Shown here one piece after another: positions 24,154 through 37,348 of a DNA stretch of 64,000 nt. The notes under the pieces are model-generated. The model did not search any database and had not been told where the DNA came from. It saw nothing but the letters and a program-made list of their open reading frames with translations. The DNA is taken from positions 94,982,802 through 95,046,801 of the forward strand of contig NC_089581.1 of the NCBI RefSeq assembly GCF_019320115.1, read 5' to 3'. The stretch is from Miscanthus floridulus (Eukaryota > Streptophyta > Magnoliopsida > Poales > Poaceae). Each line of letters opens with the position of its first letter. The stretch's first letter is position 1. A program made the translations under genes and the position numbers.

Positions 24154-25326
24154 AATGCTGACAGTAGGACACAAGCCTAGTAGAAACTGGTCGTTTTAAG
24201 GTTTAGAAGTTGCTACAGAAACCCTTGCTCTATGAGCCTTGATATTTTCTTCTCTACTATATCTCTACCCTTGCTATTCATCTCTACCTTGGTGCTTATT
24301 TTGAAGTCTTTGTTCTCATCTTCACTCCTTAATTTGATATGCTTTTAGGACTATTCCTCACTACCTTCTTGCATAATCTAAAGATGAGTCTTAGGATTGT
24401 TACCCCTAGTACAATGAGGACGATAGTATCGCAAGTAGAGTTAATGATTGAGTTGTGCACCTTTATTGCTTTGTTGAATTGTCATTATGCTTATGCTTGT
24501 TTTGAATCTTTGTAATGATTGCAATGATCTTAATGGGTGTTCCCACAATTTCATTTAGTTCATAGGCCTAAGCTATAAAAATTAATGAAATAAATAGTTG
24601 GGTTTTGGTTCCTCCTATTTCCTCTATCCCATCTTTTTGGAGCAGCCTATCCTCTTCAGCTTTTATCTCTGTTTTTTTGGAAGACCAAAAATCATAGAAA
24701 AATTCTATACAGTAGTAGACTTCAACATCTTTCTCTAAACACAAGAATCACCCTGATAGCTATGTTGGATATGGAATTATGAAAATCACAAGGCAATGTA
24801 TCTATGCTGTTAGAAGCCTAGAACAATTTCTATTGTGCACTATTTTTGACTACCTGAACTACAGAATTTGGAAAAGTGTTCTATAAGGAAGTTGTGTAGA
24901 ATTTTATAAGATTTCCAACGGTATAAGCTACAACTTAATTGGATTAACACAATGAGAGTTACAGCTGTTTTACTGTGCTGCTATTTTTCTGCTTGCGAGG
25001 AATTTCAGATTTCTTGTTCTTGCCCATACACAAGAGTATCATTGGGATATCAGAACATCTTGATACTAGTTAGCTCGTCTAGAAGGAGGTGCAAGCTACC
25101 CTTTTTGTGTCCCCTAGTTGATCTTTTCTTAAGGGGGGTAGCCAAGTTGAAGGATTTGTAAGATGAAGTTTCTTACATTCTAGCGCTTCATTTGGAAGTA
25201 TCAGTTATCTCTGGGGTTTGGTCTTCTCTTGTCTCTATTGCCATCAATCTTATCTTGTCATCTCTTGAAGCTACAATTAAGGATGTTATGAATGACTGAG
25301 TTCTAATTCATATATGTTGAAAACAG
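24154..25326 (+). other. Leader of B, non-coding
   Basis: AT-rich leader of 1.2 kb with no ORF0. The leader of D (36430-37348, minus strand) is homologous throughout. Confidence 0.6.
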
Positions 25327-26331
25327 ATGGTTGCTACCAGGAGAAGTGCTTCGCATGATGACTGAAGGAATCCTGCCAATTCTAATCCACCGCCATCAAA
25401 TCCACCATCAATAGAGCAAGCTTTGATGATGCAGACTTAGTTATTACAGACCATTGCTCAAAGTGTGTTGAACAACCCACATCAAGCACCACCTATTGAC
25501 AAGCATAGTGAATTTATGAAGGGATACCCACCGACATTCTCTCATACAAGCGAACCACTAGAAGCTGATCACTGGCTTAGAGCTATGGAGCAACAATTGG
25601 ACATAGTTTAGTGTGATGACCATGAAAAGGTGCTTTATGCTTTTAGTAAACTACAAGGAACTGCCCAAGATTGGTGGGAGTCATTTGAGTATGGGCATCC
25701 CAATAATGCTCCTGCTATCACTTGGCATGAATTCAAGGAGAATTTTAGGTCGTACCACATTCCCACGGGTGTGGTAGAACTCAAGCCAGATGAGTTCTGG
25801 GCTCTCAAGCAAGGATCTATGACTATGTGTGAGTATCGTCACATGTTCACTCAGTTGTCGCGCTATGCTCCAGAAGAAGTGGATAATGATGCTAAGAAAC
25901 ATAAACACTTTTTGAAAGGACTGAACGATGGAGTTCAATTGCAGTTGATGACTGTTGTGTATCCTAATTTTAAAACATTGGTGGATAGAGCAATTGTAAT
26001 TGAGAACAAGCATTGAGATGGAAGAGAAGAAGAGAAAGCATGACCTTCAACGCCAGTTAAGAAATACTCATCTCCATTTTGTTACACAACCAGAATATCA
26101 ATCACACCGTATGAATCTACTTGGAAGTAATGATCAAGATCAGTATCATCAACCTAATGATGAAGTGCAGCTTTTTAGCTCGCAAGAGCCATGTGTGTCA
26201 TCTCCCACTATCACCATGATAACGACAAATACTTCTACTAGTAAGGAAGGTTATGATTGTGGTGAGATTGAACCCTATAAGAACGATTGTCTTGAGAAGT
26301 TTGCTGAGAGTAATCAAAGCCAGAATCAATA
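25327..26331 (+). pseudogene. gag: gag of element B
   Basis: It opens at ATG 25327 (MVATRRSAS). It then shows a capsid-like core (PPTFSHTSEPLEADHWLR, DWWESF, FRSYHIP, LSRYAP, FLKGL), the pattern of chromovirus gag. There are three in-frame stops before 25630 (one TGA, two TAG), a frameshift at about 26010, and three TAG stops after 26331. The zinc knuckle region near 26255-26300 (YDCGEIEPYKNDC) has lost the first cysteine and the histidine, so RNA binding would be impaired. Intact stretches are 25630-26016 and 26000-26332. Confidence 0.8.
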
Positions 26332-26339
26332 GCAGTAGG

Positions 26340-26954
26340 AGCCAAAATAGAATGTCCATAAGAAGCAGGTGAAAGGCAATAAGTTAAAGCAAAACTACAT
26401 TCAAGGCAGGTTGAACAATGTGGATCTGATTACCACTCATGGAGCTAAGGAGGTCATTTATGGTTTGATTGCAATAAGCTCAGACACTGCTATGGTGTTG
26501 TTTTGCCCCCAGTGAGTCACATTCATTCATCTCTAGGGAATATGTGGAAGAACATAAGATAACTATGCTTCCGATGAGGAAACCCCTAATAGTTAACTCT
26601 CTAGGAGGAGAAAAGAAGGCAAACCGCATATGCCCAAAAGTTAGTCTTAACATAAAAGGGAAGAACTTTGAGGCAAACCCTATAGTTTTGGAGTTAATGG
26701 ACATTGATGTTATTCTTGAAAAGGGTTGGGTATCTGCTTGTAAAGGAGTAATTAAGTATGCTCAACATTCGGTGCTACTAACAACACCGTCAGGAGAAAG
26801 AATTGAGTATGAGGGTATTCAACCTGCACCTAAGGAAGACGAGAATGACCTATTAGAAGGTGTGTCCAATGAGGATAGTAAAGTGGACTGTGAGTTTTCA
26901 GATGGCAATGTAGCAGAGCAAACACCTTGGGAAGGAGATATGAGACATCTATAG
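26340..26954 (+). pseudogene. Retroviral-type aspartic protease of B, active site lost
   Basis: The 136-codon frame 26544-26954 contains the fold after the active site (NSLGGEKKANRICP, VLELMDIDVILEKGW), the typical place of the VILGMDW motif. The DSGA triad expected near 26500-26515 is not readable because the region is rearranged by small indels. Downstream of 26954 there is no reverse transcriptase. It would not have been functional in this copy. Confidence 0.7.
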
Positions 26955-27381
26955 TTGGTTCTACATGGACTTAGAATTGTGTTTGAGAGTTGAGCAACTT
27001 AACCTGAGCATCTATAGTCATTAAAGTTTTAAAGTTGGTAATGGAACCTACTTTGGACCAAGAAAGTGAAAAGGCTCCATTGGAAGGAGAACATATGAAG
27101 AAAGAGATTTGATAGTATGGACTAAAAAGGAAAGGTGGCCTAGTGATTGGAGTTATAAAAGAATTGTTCGGAGTACCCATCAAAATATTGGAATTAGTTA
27201 AGCAAGTTACTTTGAGTAAGGTTATCAAAGTGACACAGCGGAAGCATGGTGCCATAACCCACAAGTTCTAGGATTGCATTACTCGAGGAAGTGAAGAAGT
27301 TTTCAAAGGCAGAGTATCCATATGTCTTCGATTACCATCTTTTGAATCTCGAGGACGAGATTCATCTTAAGAGGGTAGAAT
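26955..27381 (+). other. 3' remnant of B pol spacer and polypurine tract
   Basis: About 400 bp without a recognisable domain replace reverse transcriptase, RNase H and integrase. The end, taagagggtagaat, directly before the LTR is the polypurine tract. Confidence 0.55.
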
Positions 27382-30255
27382 TGTAACACCCTAAAATTTG
27401 CTTCTCTTGAAATAGAGCTAAAATGATTTAATTTTGTATTTTTATGCTCATAAAAACATGGGAAAATAATAAATTTTCATTAGATTAAAATTTATCTTAA
27501 GGTAGAAACATGTTTGATGCATTCATGCCGGTCGCACCATGTGTTTCTATGTGCAAAATGTGTTTTTTAAATATGTTTAGGAGACGAATATCTATCTCTA
27601 GGAATTTTCTATCTTCTTTCTAGAATTTAATTCCTACCTCCTTCACCATAATCTTTATGTTCCAAGTTTCCAACAATCTTTTCATGAGCTCCAAATACTT
27701 TATTTGGGTTCATCATGTTCCAAAGTGTCTCTGGGAATTTTCCCCAAATTTTCAGAGGTCTCGGAGTATTTTTCGTGGCTTAAATATCAATTATGGACTT
27801 TTCTAGAATTATTTTATTCGTGAAATGAATTAATTCCAAAAATAAATAATACATCTCATTTTCCAACCAACTCTCAAAGCCCATGTGCAATAATCCTAAT
27901 AAATCTCAAATGCCCATGCATTTATTTACTAATAGGCTTTAATGATTATTTAGGTCCAATAGTAAATGTGGAGGGTGCAACATCAATTAGTACCATATTG
28001 CTAGTTGATGTAGATGTGGGGAGTTTTTCTCCCTATAAATATGTACCAACACCTTGGTCAAAGCACACCAAAACTACCGTAAGGGGAGCCCCTAGTTTGG
28101 GAAATCCCTTGTGTAGTAAATTAGATTTTTTTCCTCCTCTCATCGTTGTCGTCGTCGCCGCCACGCTGCCCGATGTCGTAGACCCACCGTCGATCACAAG
28201 AAGGCCCTAGGTGAGTTCGTCATCTTCTCCTCTTATTCCCTGTGCTCTCGGCTCGGCAAACCAAGCGCTCTAGGGAGCTTCTCACCGCCGGTAATGGAGC
28301 TCCGTCGCGCCAGTTTTCTTCTCTAGCCGGTGACTCTCCCCCCCTCCTTTCTAATCTGGGCCGTCCAGATTCAATCCAACGGTCCATGATCGCCCGTACC
28401 CCTTCGTCGACTTTATTTGCAAAAGAGCCCCTGCAGTTTCGCATAATATAACCCAAAGTCCATGGCGCACTTCCAGAATACATTTTCCTATTCCGAAAGC
28501 ATAGTTTCTTTCTAGTAGATTCAAAATACATTTTCATCTATTTACAGTTTTGCCACTAGTTTTCTTTAGGCCATAACTTCTTTGTTTTAACTCCGTTTTG
28601 ATCCATTCAAGTTGTGTTAGATTCATAATTGAGTAATCTACATGTTCATCCTACTGTTCAATATATTTTCAACTTTTGAAATTTGAGGTTAGATTTAATC
28701 TATTAATTTATTAAAGGAAATCTTATTTAATTCATAACTTTTTCATTATAGCTCCGATTAGAGTGCTTTTAGCGTCTGTGTGTTCCTAGCAAGACGTAGA
28801 TTCGTTTTACAAACTTTTCATCTTGATTTTATGTTTGGTGTACTATTCTAATTTAGATCTATTGTTTGCTTCATGTATGATTGCATGGATGCTTGTGTGG
28901 TGCTTTATGATCATGTCTAGTTGGTGATATAAAAGAAGTTGGTGATCTAGAAGAAGTCCTTTGGACGTTACAATTCAATAGAAGAAGGATTTGAGTTTAA
29001 GGCAAGTATAGCTTGGGATTTTCCTTGTTGTCCTATACACCTTTAATTATTTAGTTCATACTGCTTGTGTCTACCTTGACTACAACTAAAGATTTCCTAG
29101 TGCTTTGTTACCTCGTGCCTTGTTACCTATGGGGTATTGCATTGGGTAGTATGATGCTAGTGCTCAATTAAAGACCATGATCTTGTAACTTGACTAATGG
29201 TATATGCAATAAACATTAAAAGATGCTTTTTAGCAATATGGAATTAGCGGGCTGGAGTATTGGGCTATTTTTATGGTGCTCAAGATTCCTCTCCCTAAGG
29301 ACTTATCTGTAAGTGATCATTGGGGACTTATAGTATAGCTATGAGGGCTACATGGCTCTAGCTTTAGCTCAGTATGAGGACCTTTTCTAGCTTGTTAGAG
29401 GTTACCTTTGTTGGCATAAGAATGACTTGCCGAATCAGGCATAGGACAGCCTTTGTCCCCTTGTGTATAGGCTACATGTCATTATGCCATCTAGAAGGGG
29501 GGTTCCTACATCTCTTTGCCGAGTGAATCTAGCAGCCCTAACTTATTAGATGAACCTTTGAAAGACTTCATTGTGAACCCTATCGACCATCCTTGGAAGT
29601 GGGTCAAGAGATTAGCTACCTCGGGCGAAAGGGTAAATCACGACTCACAGTGAAAGTATACAACCTCTGTAGAGTGTAAAACTGGTATATCAACCGTGCT
29701 CACGGTCATGAGCGGCCTTGGACCCTTATGAAATAGATGATGAACATTGATGATAAAGATGCTCACTAATGAATATTGTTTGTGCTATTCATTATTCATG
29801 TTTACCTGACCATGTGTTTATGGGCTTATGATAACTTTGTTGCCACCCTATTGCTAAAATTATGACTCAATAAAAGCTAATCACAGTTAAACCAGTGTTA
29901 ACCTTTTGAGCCTCATGAACCCCATGTTATATTTGTTGAGTACGACAAGTACTTACGCTTGCTTTATTTTTCACATATTTGCAAAAATCCCGGATGGGTA
30001 CCAGATTGCTAGAGTTTGGATGAATTAGGCTTGTGATCAACAAATCAGTTGTCCCTGTGGATTGGAGTCTTCACCCGAAGATCGGAGTTGTCTTTCCGCT
30101 GTTTGTTGTCTAAGGTTATATCCTTTATACTAAGTATGTTATATATTGAGCATTGTCTTTTGATATTACCCTTATTTGTAGCTATATGTGAGATTTGACT
30201 TCCTGGGCTCACATATGGTGCGTATCTAGTTTTGTTCTTAAAATCGAGTGCTACA
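27382..30255 (+). repeat. 3' LTR of B (2.9 kb, uninterrupted)
   Basis: TGTAACACCC to GTGCTACA. It is the intact reference for the 5' copy and contains TATA at 28034-28041, a GTGAGT donor at 28210 and hairpin 2 at 29938-29954. Confidence 0.92.
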
Positions 30256-30260
30256 AACAA

Positions 30261-33200
30261 GAACTTTGGAGCATTTATTTGGTGGATGGAAAAACCTATC
30301 ATGCATGTTTTTTTGTTCACTCCTAGTGTAGGAGTAAAATATTTTTGTGTGGATCTAAATGGAATGGCATGTTTTTGCGCCTACTCCTAGTATAGGAGTA
30401 GTGCATATTTGGGTGGAGTGTACGTAATCTTGATTTTATAAGCATGACAAATCTCTCATAAGAGTCAACAAAGCTTGACAAAACTCAATGCAAAACAAGC
30501 AACATATAAGTGGAAGTTTTCGTAACCTAAATAACATGTATGGCTCTGATAGGAATTCAAGCTTTCTCATACAGAAACTCATCATAGCATTTTTTTCAAA
30601 AGATAAATCTCTAGAATTTTAGTGTCACATAGAACAAGATAAACAGCAGCTCATACCTTCTCATATCATATCCGTCAATTACATAGACTTAGATCAAGCA
30701 TGTGCTACACACGAGTTTTAAGTTCAGAGTAAATCCTTATATCAAAACAATCTTATCCAAAATTTAGGAGAATTCAAGGCTGAAAACAAGGTACTTGAAA
30801 GGAATTACAACTGACCAATTATTCATCATTTTCATTTTAAGAGATTATCTTCAGAGTCCCTTTTTATTTATTTAGCTCTTAAAAGAAATTAAAGCAAACT
30901 AGACATACTCTTTTTATTTTGTTTTCATTTTTAGTTCACGCATTATAACTATATATATTTCTATAAAGATAAATTTTTATTTTGTTTTTAGTTGTTCATC
31001 TTTTTTCTAATATATATATAAAGCAAACTAAGAATAATAAAAGAAAAGAAATACTTATCTAGATACACGAGGGATGCCTTCTCCCCCAAGCTGGTTATTG
31101 TCGTGGTTGTTCAACAAGGTGGCCGAATGTGGAGGTGTTGGAATAGAGCCTCCCAATTTTGATTTTGTTGTTGCTGTTGTTGTTGGAGGCTAGCCATCTC
31201 TTGTCCCATGCTTACCTACCATTGTGTATGATTGTGTAACGTACCTTGTATGGCAGCATTTATCTCTTCAATGGTTGCAAGTCTATTGTCAAAGCGGTGG
31301 AAGGCCTCCTAAGAGTTATAATACCCTTGGCCAGAGAAATACATGCGTCCTCCCTGATGCCCACTTGAGGTTACTTTATAATCTTGCCCTTGGTAGTTGT
31401 GGAAGTTCATTGATTGAGTACCTCAGTTTGCTCTTGAAGATGAGGATTCTTGAGGTGGCGCCTCTAGTAGTGGTGCTTCCACTGGTGGTGCCACCTTATT
31501 TTGCCAAATCCATCTTGGTTTTGAGTTTGATTTAGGTTTGATAGGTTCATCCTATCTTGACTTGTTCCTCCTCCTTGTTCAGCGTTTCAAAGTCAACCAT
31601 CAGTAGTAGAAACTAGCAACATCTTGCATCATAATTGCCGATTTAGTACTTTCACTTGTAAAATTTAGGGGATTGACTCCCCCACACTTTGCTCAAAGTG
31701 TGTTCTGCTCATAAAGATAGGGTAGAGATCAAGTGCATGGGCTCTGTTGGTGGGAAAACACCAATAGAATCAAATCTTTATTTATTTATTTCTCTAGCCT
31801 TAGGCACATCAAATCATGTTATGGTTGACGTTATGTGCATTCATTCTTACAATATGGGTGATAAGATTAGAAGGATGAGGATGAATGTGGCATTTGAATA
31901 CAGTTGTCAAAAAGAGTGGAGTTACTTAACCTATGTAAGGATTGTCCATCTTTACAAAATGTATCCAACTTTACATGATTATGACTATCATCTTTTAAAG
32001 ATAAGATATGCAACATTTTAGTTCATTTGGTTAAGACCATGAGATCAAGAAAGTGGTGTATGAACAAACTTAAGGAACAAGACATGTTGGGTTAATCAGG
32101 TTGGATCAAGCAAAGTTGTAACTCAAACATGTTTGTTTCTTTATTTGTGTGAATACCAAGATCAAAGGAAAGCTTTTTAAATAATGACCACTTCCTTAAG
32201 ATGTTACCTTCACCATTGGAGCGTGATGACACCATGTGATGAAGGGTAGATGACTTGTGGTGGTCTTTTGCTTCTTCTTGAGACTTTCCTTACTTGACTT
32301 TGCATCTTGAGCTATTCATGAGCATCTTGTCTCCTATGTCGTTCTCCTTCTTTCTCATCCTCTTATCAAGCCATCCTTTTGTCCTTTCTTTGTGGATCTT
32401 GGCATTGCGTTTGAACCTTTTTCTCCTCTTATCATTTCATTCCTATCAGTAAAGGCTTGTAGTCCGTTGAGCATGATCTTTCCTTTTCTTTGTACCATTT
32501 AGACAGTTGCATGTTCTTCTCCCATCAACCCGTCTTAATTTTTGTTGATTCTTGGTTGATGAGTTGGTGTTCTTTTAGGGATGCGAACTCAAGTTCCTCC
32601 TTGATTGTCTAATGGTGTGGTGGAGAGTTGTTCTTCTTTGTTTATAGGCAATACACTAGCCGTCTTGATTGTCAAGGAAAGAACCTCATTGGTGCTTGCA
32701 TAGAAGCTTCATCTTCAATGACTTTGGGATATTGTCTCATGACTGTGGTCGTAGCCTTACGAGACACCATCGATAGACCTCCATTGATTTCTGACGTCTG
32801 TTGATCCGAGGATGCATGCCATGTTGTAGTGTCTCTTGTCATCCTAGTCCTTGCTGTCGATGTGCGAGTTGGTCTTTTTGAAGATGATGAAACTAGGCAT
32901 ATTCTAGCTAATAAAAGGTGGATAGCATCCTTGCTTCTCATCTTACCTTGTCTTGGGAAGGTTTAATGCTAAGATGTCTTCGACGTTGCTCATGACATGT
33001 TGATTTGTCTGTCCACTTCCACAACTGTAGTGGTGATTTTTGGATTTACAGGTTCATACCAAACCATGAACAGGCATTGCTTCTTTCCTGCAAAATATTA
33101 ATGGACACATACCCGAGGGAATATAACGAATTTGAAGCACAGGTTGTTGTCCATAATTTTTGTGATTTTTCTCTATGCTAATGAAATGATGGTTTTAGGA

Positions 33201-34303
33201 TTACTTTAGCATAGATTTTGTTTATTAACAAATTTTATGTGTTGGCTGCATTTTAGCATGGTTCAAGGCTAAGATAACTTGCAACAAAGGATGAGTGAAT
33301 AAACCTTGATACTCACAGTTTTTCCTTCCATGAAGAATGAGCTAGGTCTTCTTTGCGCAGAGTTATTGGAGTTCATCACATGCCTTGATTCATCTTTGAT
33401 GTGAATTCATCTCAGGACTTTTCCAAATTGAGTTTGAGAGTTTTCTGCAGGGGTTAGTCCGACAAAATAACCAGTATATACTATAGCAAGTTTTAGTTCA
33501 ATAACCAAACTAAACTCCATATCTAACTTGATTAAGGAAGATATTTTAACCTAATAAGCACCACGCTTAATTTAAAAGACCTTTGGAAACAAGGTCATAT
33601 ACCTTTTGATTTAAACTAAGCACCATGCTTACTTTAAAAGATGTATAAAGATACTTCCAAACCTAAACATACTATAGTAAACAAAAGGTAACATGAAAGC
33701 ATCATAGAGATTTATTCAAATAGAGATGAAAGATCATGATCATGGTGAGAGATTTTTTTAATAAAAGATGCAAGTGGCGTGAATATATGCAAGGAACTAA
33801 ATATGTTGTGGATTTGATATGAGAGCATTTAAACTAAACGGAGTGGATGCATGAATCATTTAAAGTAAACATGCAATGGTATACAAAAATTAAAAGATAA
33901 CTACTCATCAAGTTTAAAGTCCATGAGCATGACTATCTCACCTTTCTTGATCATACTTACCATGACTCACAAGATGGAATTTGTGAGTAGTGCAGAGTTT
34001 GCATTCGTCACTTGAGATGTGATTGGAATTCTTGTGATGAAGACATTTTTCTCCAATCTACACATGGTTAGAGAATATATATGTCTATACAAACCTGTGA
34101 GATGGTAGGGTTCCAGTGTTGATGGATCTTTGAATGTTCAGGCACCCTTGGATTCTTCAATGTTTCTTCTTTTCTTATGAAAGCTTGTCAGAAGGTCAAA
34201 ATGGCATATGTTGTCTTGTCTTATTCCACAATTCAGTAGAACAGGGGTAATCCTACTAAAGCTAGTGGTATGTTAATGATCTAAATCTTCATGCCAATTG
34301 TTT
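30261..34303 (-). other. Internal region of E, right of the nested element B
   Basis: No protease, polymerase or integrase motif is visible on the minus strand. There is a CAA-rich patch coding glutamine runs (31165-31190 region) followed by gctTGGGGGAgaagg. Several short open frames (32672-32941 minus, 31689-32021 plus) lack features. This is probably a decayed gag plus spacer of a non-autonomous element. Confidence 0.5.
30299..30410. repeat. Tandem duplication with palindromic cores
   Basis: Two diverged units of about 60 bp, each with gcatgtttttt, a palindrome and ..ttgtgtgga. The cores are actccta-gtg-taggagt (30319-30335) and ctactccta-gta-taggagtag (30381-30401). It lies in the 3' untranslated part of E. 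Confidence 0.65.
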
Positions 34304-34320
34304 CCATGGCAACGGCACCA
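34304..34320 (-). other. Primer binding site of E (Tat/Athila type)
   Basis: The minus strand reads tggtgccgttgccatgg, eight bases inside the LTR. It is close to the TGGCGCCGTTGCCGGGG site usual in Tat and Athila elements, with a few transitions. Confidence 0.75.
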
Positions 34321-34328
34321 AAAATGCT

Positions 34329-35576
34329 TGTTGGTATTTATAAGTGCAAATAGAATATGAAGGATTCTGCAAGCGCACATAATACCATTATAGCATTTTA
34401 CCAGGAGTATTCCAGGTATCGTTATTTATATTTTACCACAGGGAAACAATGGAGTAAAGATTATTGAATATCAAAGGAGTATCTATCAGTCAACATTCCA
34501 TCATAGCTACAGCAAGGGGCAAAGGTAATGATAGGAATTAAGCATAATGACACTCCGGGGATAGATCACTAAGATACTATAAACTAGTTAACTCAGGAGA
34601 ACAATGGGTGAGGTAGATTCCTATGATATTCTTATTATAGGATCAAAGTATATATATACCAGACTATAGCTAAGACTCACTCTACTCTTGTGCACTTCGG
34701 GACGCCGATAGACGGTAGAGCACCGCAAAAGGATAACTCTACTGACGTGACTACTGTCCTACAATTTAAGAACCTACTCACATGGGGTGGACTATAGAGG
34801 ATAGATGGGGCTGTCACCTCCTGCTGCTACCACACGGCCAGGGAATAGGGGTGTACTTGCAGGCAGAGCATCATATAAGCACCATGCTTACACGAGGCTA
34901 GGCTACTTAGCCCAATCGATAAACTAGCAGGCTAAGCGCTTTATGAACCCGCACATAAAAGTAAAGATAACCTCAACTAAGCAAGATACATATTAAAAGT
35001 AAGCATAGCCATGTAGATAGAAATATGATGAATTTATAATAAGTCTTACAAGATGTAGAAGTGAAGATACAAGGCTTTGTTGAGCCTCCAAGACTAGATT
35101 CAGAAGTTGAGCATGAGCCAACTCAACCCTTACTCCTGAGCTACTAATTGACTATATTGGAGAATTCTAGACCTATTCCTCCTAGTGTGTATTGATTTAG
35201 ATGAGAGATATGAATTAGGGTTTTCCAAGATGGCTCTAGGAGGGGGGTAGGGGCTGCTATATATAGTGGGTAGCATCAATTCTAGACCCTCAGATCAAAC
35301 TGACTTAAAGCACTAGCGTAGATGTGATCCTTAAGGCGGTGGAGAACCGACATAGCGAGGAGGGGCTTACTGGTGGGGTCGGTCGGCCCCCCCTATTAGC
35401 CTCTTGGCTTGATCTTCGGTGGAGAGTCTTCTAGAGTGTTCTGTAGTCTTCCTATGTCGATTTCGTCATGGATAAACGTGATTTAATCTGACGAATAGGT
35501 CCTCCTTAACAGTTTTTTGGATAAACCCTGCTGAAAATAAAGATTCACCAAAACTTGTGAAATTTATTAGTTTAAA
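34329..35576 (-). repeat. 5' LTR of E, outer end truncated
   Basis: It matches 9892-11153. The last 84 bp present at 11154-11237 are replaced by unrelated sequence after tttaaa. The TATA box is at 35257-35266. Confidence 0.85.
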
Positions 35577-36429
35577 TGAGTGACAGGAGATACAAATGTT
35601 GCACGCATTTTCTACAAATCGAGTCAAACTTTTGGCATTAAAACCAACGGTGTTAGTTAATTAGGGATAGAAGGAGTATGTTGCAATGACAATATACGCA
35701 TATTGCAAGTCTATATTTCAAGCGTTTAAACGTATGTTGCAAATGTTTTATCTAGATGTTTTGAAAGTAGATCTTGGTGTTGGACATGTTGCAATGGCTA
35801 TACATACATGTTTCAAGCGCATGTTTTAATTGTTCCATCTGTTTTTAGACGTATATTGTAAATATTTTATCTAGATGTTTCAAAATTAGATCTGGTGTTG
35901 CACATGTTGTTTTACTCTAGTGTTGCATATGTCACAATAACGCTGGTGGCTAGCATTACAATGGCCTTCCTCACACTATGTGCCTTGCCCTCCTCTCCCT
36001 CCCCTCCCTTCCCTCCTTCTCCTTGCCACGGCAGTTCAAGCTTGATAGGGAAACCATACCTGACTAGCACGCAAGCACCCGTGGAGGTGGTGGCCTCTGG
36101 TGCGCCCGACGGCAGCACAATGCCCGCGTGGTGGCCCCGCAACAAGCTAAAGTCTGCACCACCTGCTCACTGCACGCAGGAATAGAATAGCTTCAGGCAT
36201 CCATCCAGACATATGGATGCTAGTCATGCCACTTCCACCATGCTCCACATCACCTGCCATCTCTACTTCTGTGCCTGTGTAAATTCTTTTGCCAAAGTTT
36301 GCCCCGACCACGATAGAATCCTCTGACCCTGTTTGCTTGAACTTATCAGCCTAGATTATTAGCCATGATACATTATTTTTCTCTCAACAAATCAATGAAT
36401 AGTACTTTTCAGCCTAGCTTATCATGTCC
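35577..36429. other. Mosaic of small repeat fragments
   Basis: 35613-35675 ends in aattagggatagaaggagtat, like a Stowaway-type MITE end. 35690-35930 repeats variants of atgttgcaa and ttttatctagatgttt. 35940-36185 is GC-rich with open frames on both strands. 36331-36425 (cctgtttgcttgaacttatc...) resembles a dispersed MITE of grasses. None can be assigned firmly. Confidence 0.35.
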
Positions 36430-37330
36430 TGTTGTCATCCCAAAAAGACTCATGTGCATAGGCAAAAACAAGTAACCTGCAATTTCTTCGCGAGATGAAA
36501 AATAGTAGTGTAGAGAAACAGTCATAGCTCAAGTTCTGTTAATCTGATAAAGTCTTATCTTATATCATTGCAAAGCCGATGAAATCCTCCACATCTTTCG
36601 TGTAAAACACTTTTCCAAATTATGCAGTTAAGATGGTCGAAAACAGTGTACAACCGAAACTGTTCTAGGCTTCAGACAGCGTAGGTGTATCGCCTTGTGA
36701 TTTTTGTAACTCCCAAACCCTAATAGATATCAGGGTGGTTCTTGCGGTCACAAAAAGATACTAAAGTTTACTGTTGTCCAGAATTTTCTCATGATTTTTG
36801 GTAGTCCAAGAACAGAGGTATAAACTGATGAAGACAAGTTACTATGAAAAGACAAGATAGGGAAAACAGGAGAAAACCAAACCCAACTAATTATTTCATG
36901 AATCCTTATACTTAAGCCTATAAACTAAATGAAATTGTGGACATACTCTACAAAATCATTGCAATCATTACAAAGATTGAAACCAAGCACAAGCACTAAG
37001 ACAAACCAACCAAGCATTAAAGGTTCACACTACAAACATTGACTCAACTTGCGGTACTACCGTTCTCTTCATATTAAGAGTAAAGATCCTAAAGCTTCTC
37101 TTCTAATGACACAAGAATGTGGTAAGAGAAGATTTGAAAAAGCAAATCAATCAAGGAGTGAAGATGAGAACAAAGACTTAAAACAAGCATCAAGGAGGAG
37201 ATGAACATCAAGGGTAGGGTAGGAATGTAGTAGAGAAGAAAATGTCAAGGTTTACAGAACAAGGATTTTATAGCAATTTCAAAACCTTAAGATGGCTAAT
37301 TTTTAACTAGGATTACGTCCTACAGTCAGC

Positions 37331-37348
37331 ATTGCTTTGATACCACTT
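37331..37348 (-). other. Primer binding site of D
   Basis: aagtggtatcaaagcaat on the minus strand directly follows the LTR end and is identical to that of B. Confidence 0.85.

Larger units (their letters stand above)
12048..30255 (+). mobile_element. Gypsy element B, lacking most of pol, hosting C
   Basis: Perfect 5-bp duplications (aacaa) flank LTRs at 12048-13051 plus 22218-24138, and at 27382-30255. Once C is removed, the LTRs are about 2.9 kb each and about 94% identical. A Met-tRNA primer site, gag and a protease remnant follow. Reverse transcriptase, RNase H and integrase are absent. D on the other strand belongs to the same family. Confidence 0.9.
9892..35576 (-). mobile_element. Non-autonomous gypsy element E (Tat/Athila-like primer site), hosting B and C
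   Basis: LTR copies at 9892-11237 and 34329-35576 are about 93-94% identical and face the minus strand. A polypurine tract borders the left copy and a primer site (tggtgccgttgccatgg) the right one. Without the nested B, the internal region is about 4.9 kb. I find no protease, reverse transcriptase or integrase motif in it, so E depended on enzymes from elsewhere (a LARD-like structure). The right LTR lacks the last 84 bp seen in the left one. Confidence 0.8.

Noticed and set aside
32672..32941. 89-codon minus-strand frame in E as a gag start
   Set aside because: Basic composition only; no capsid or zinc-knuckle motif and stops on either side.
35895..36185. 96-codon plus-strand frame near a GC-rich patch
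   Set aside because: An open frame on the opposite strand is equally long, there is no domain, and repeat fragments surround it.
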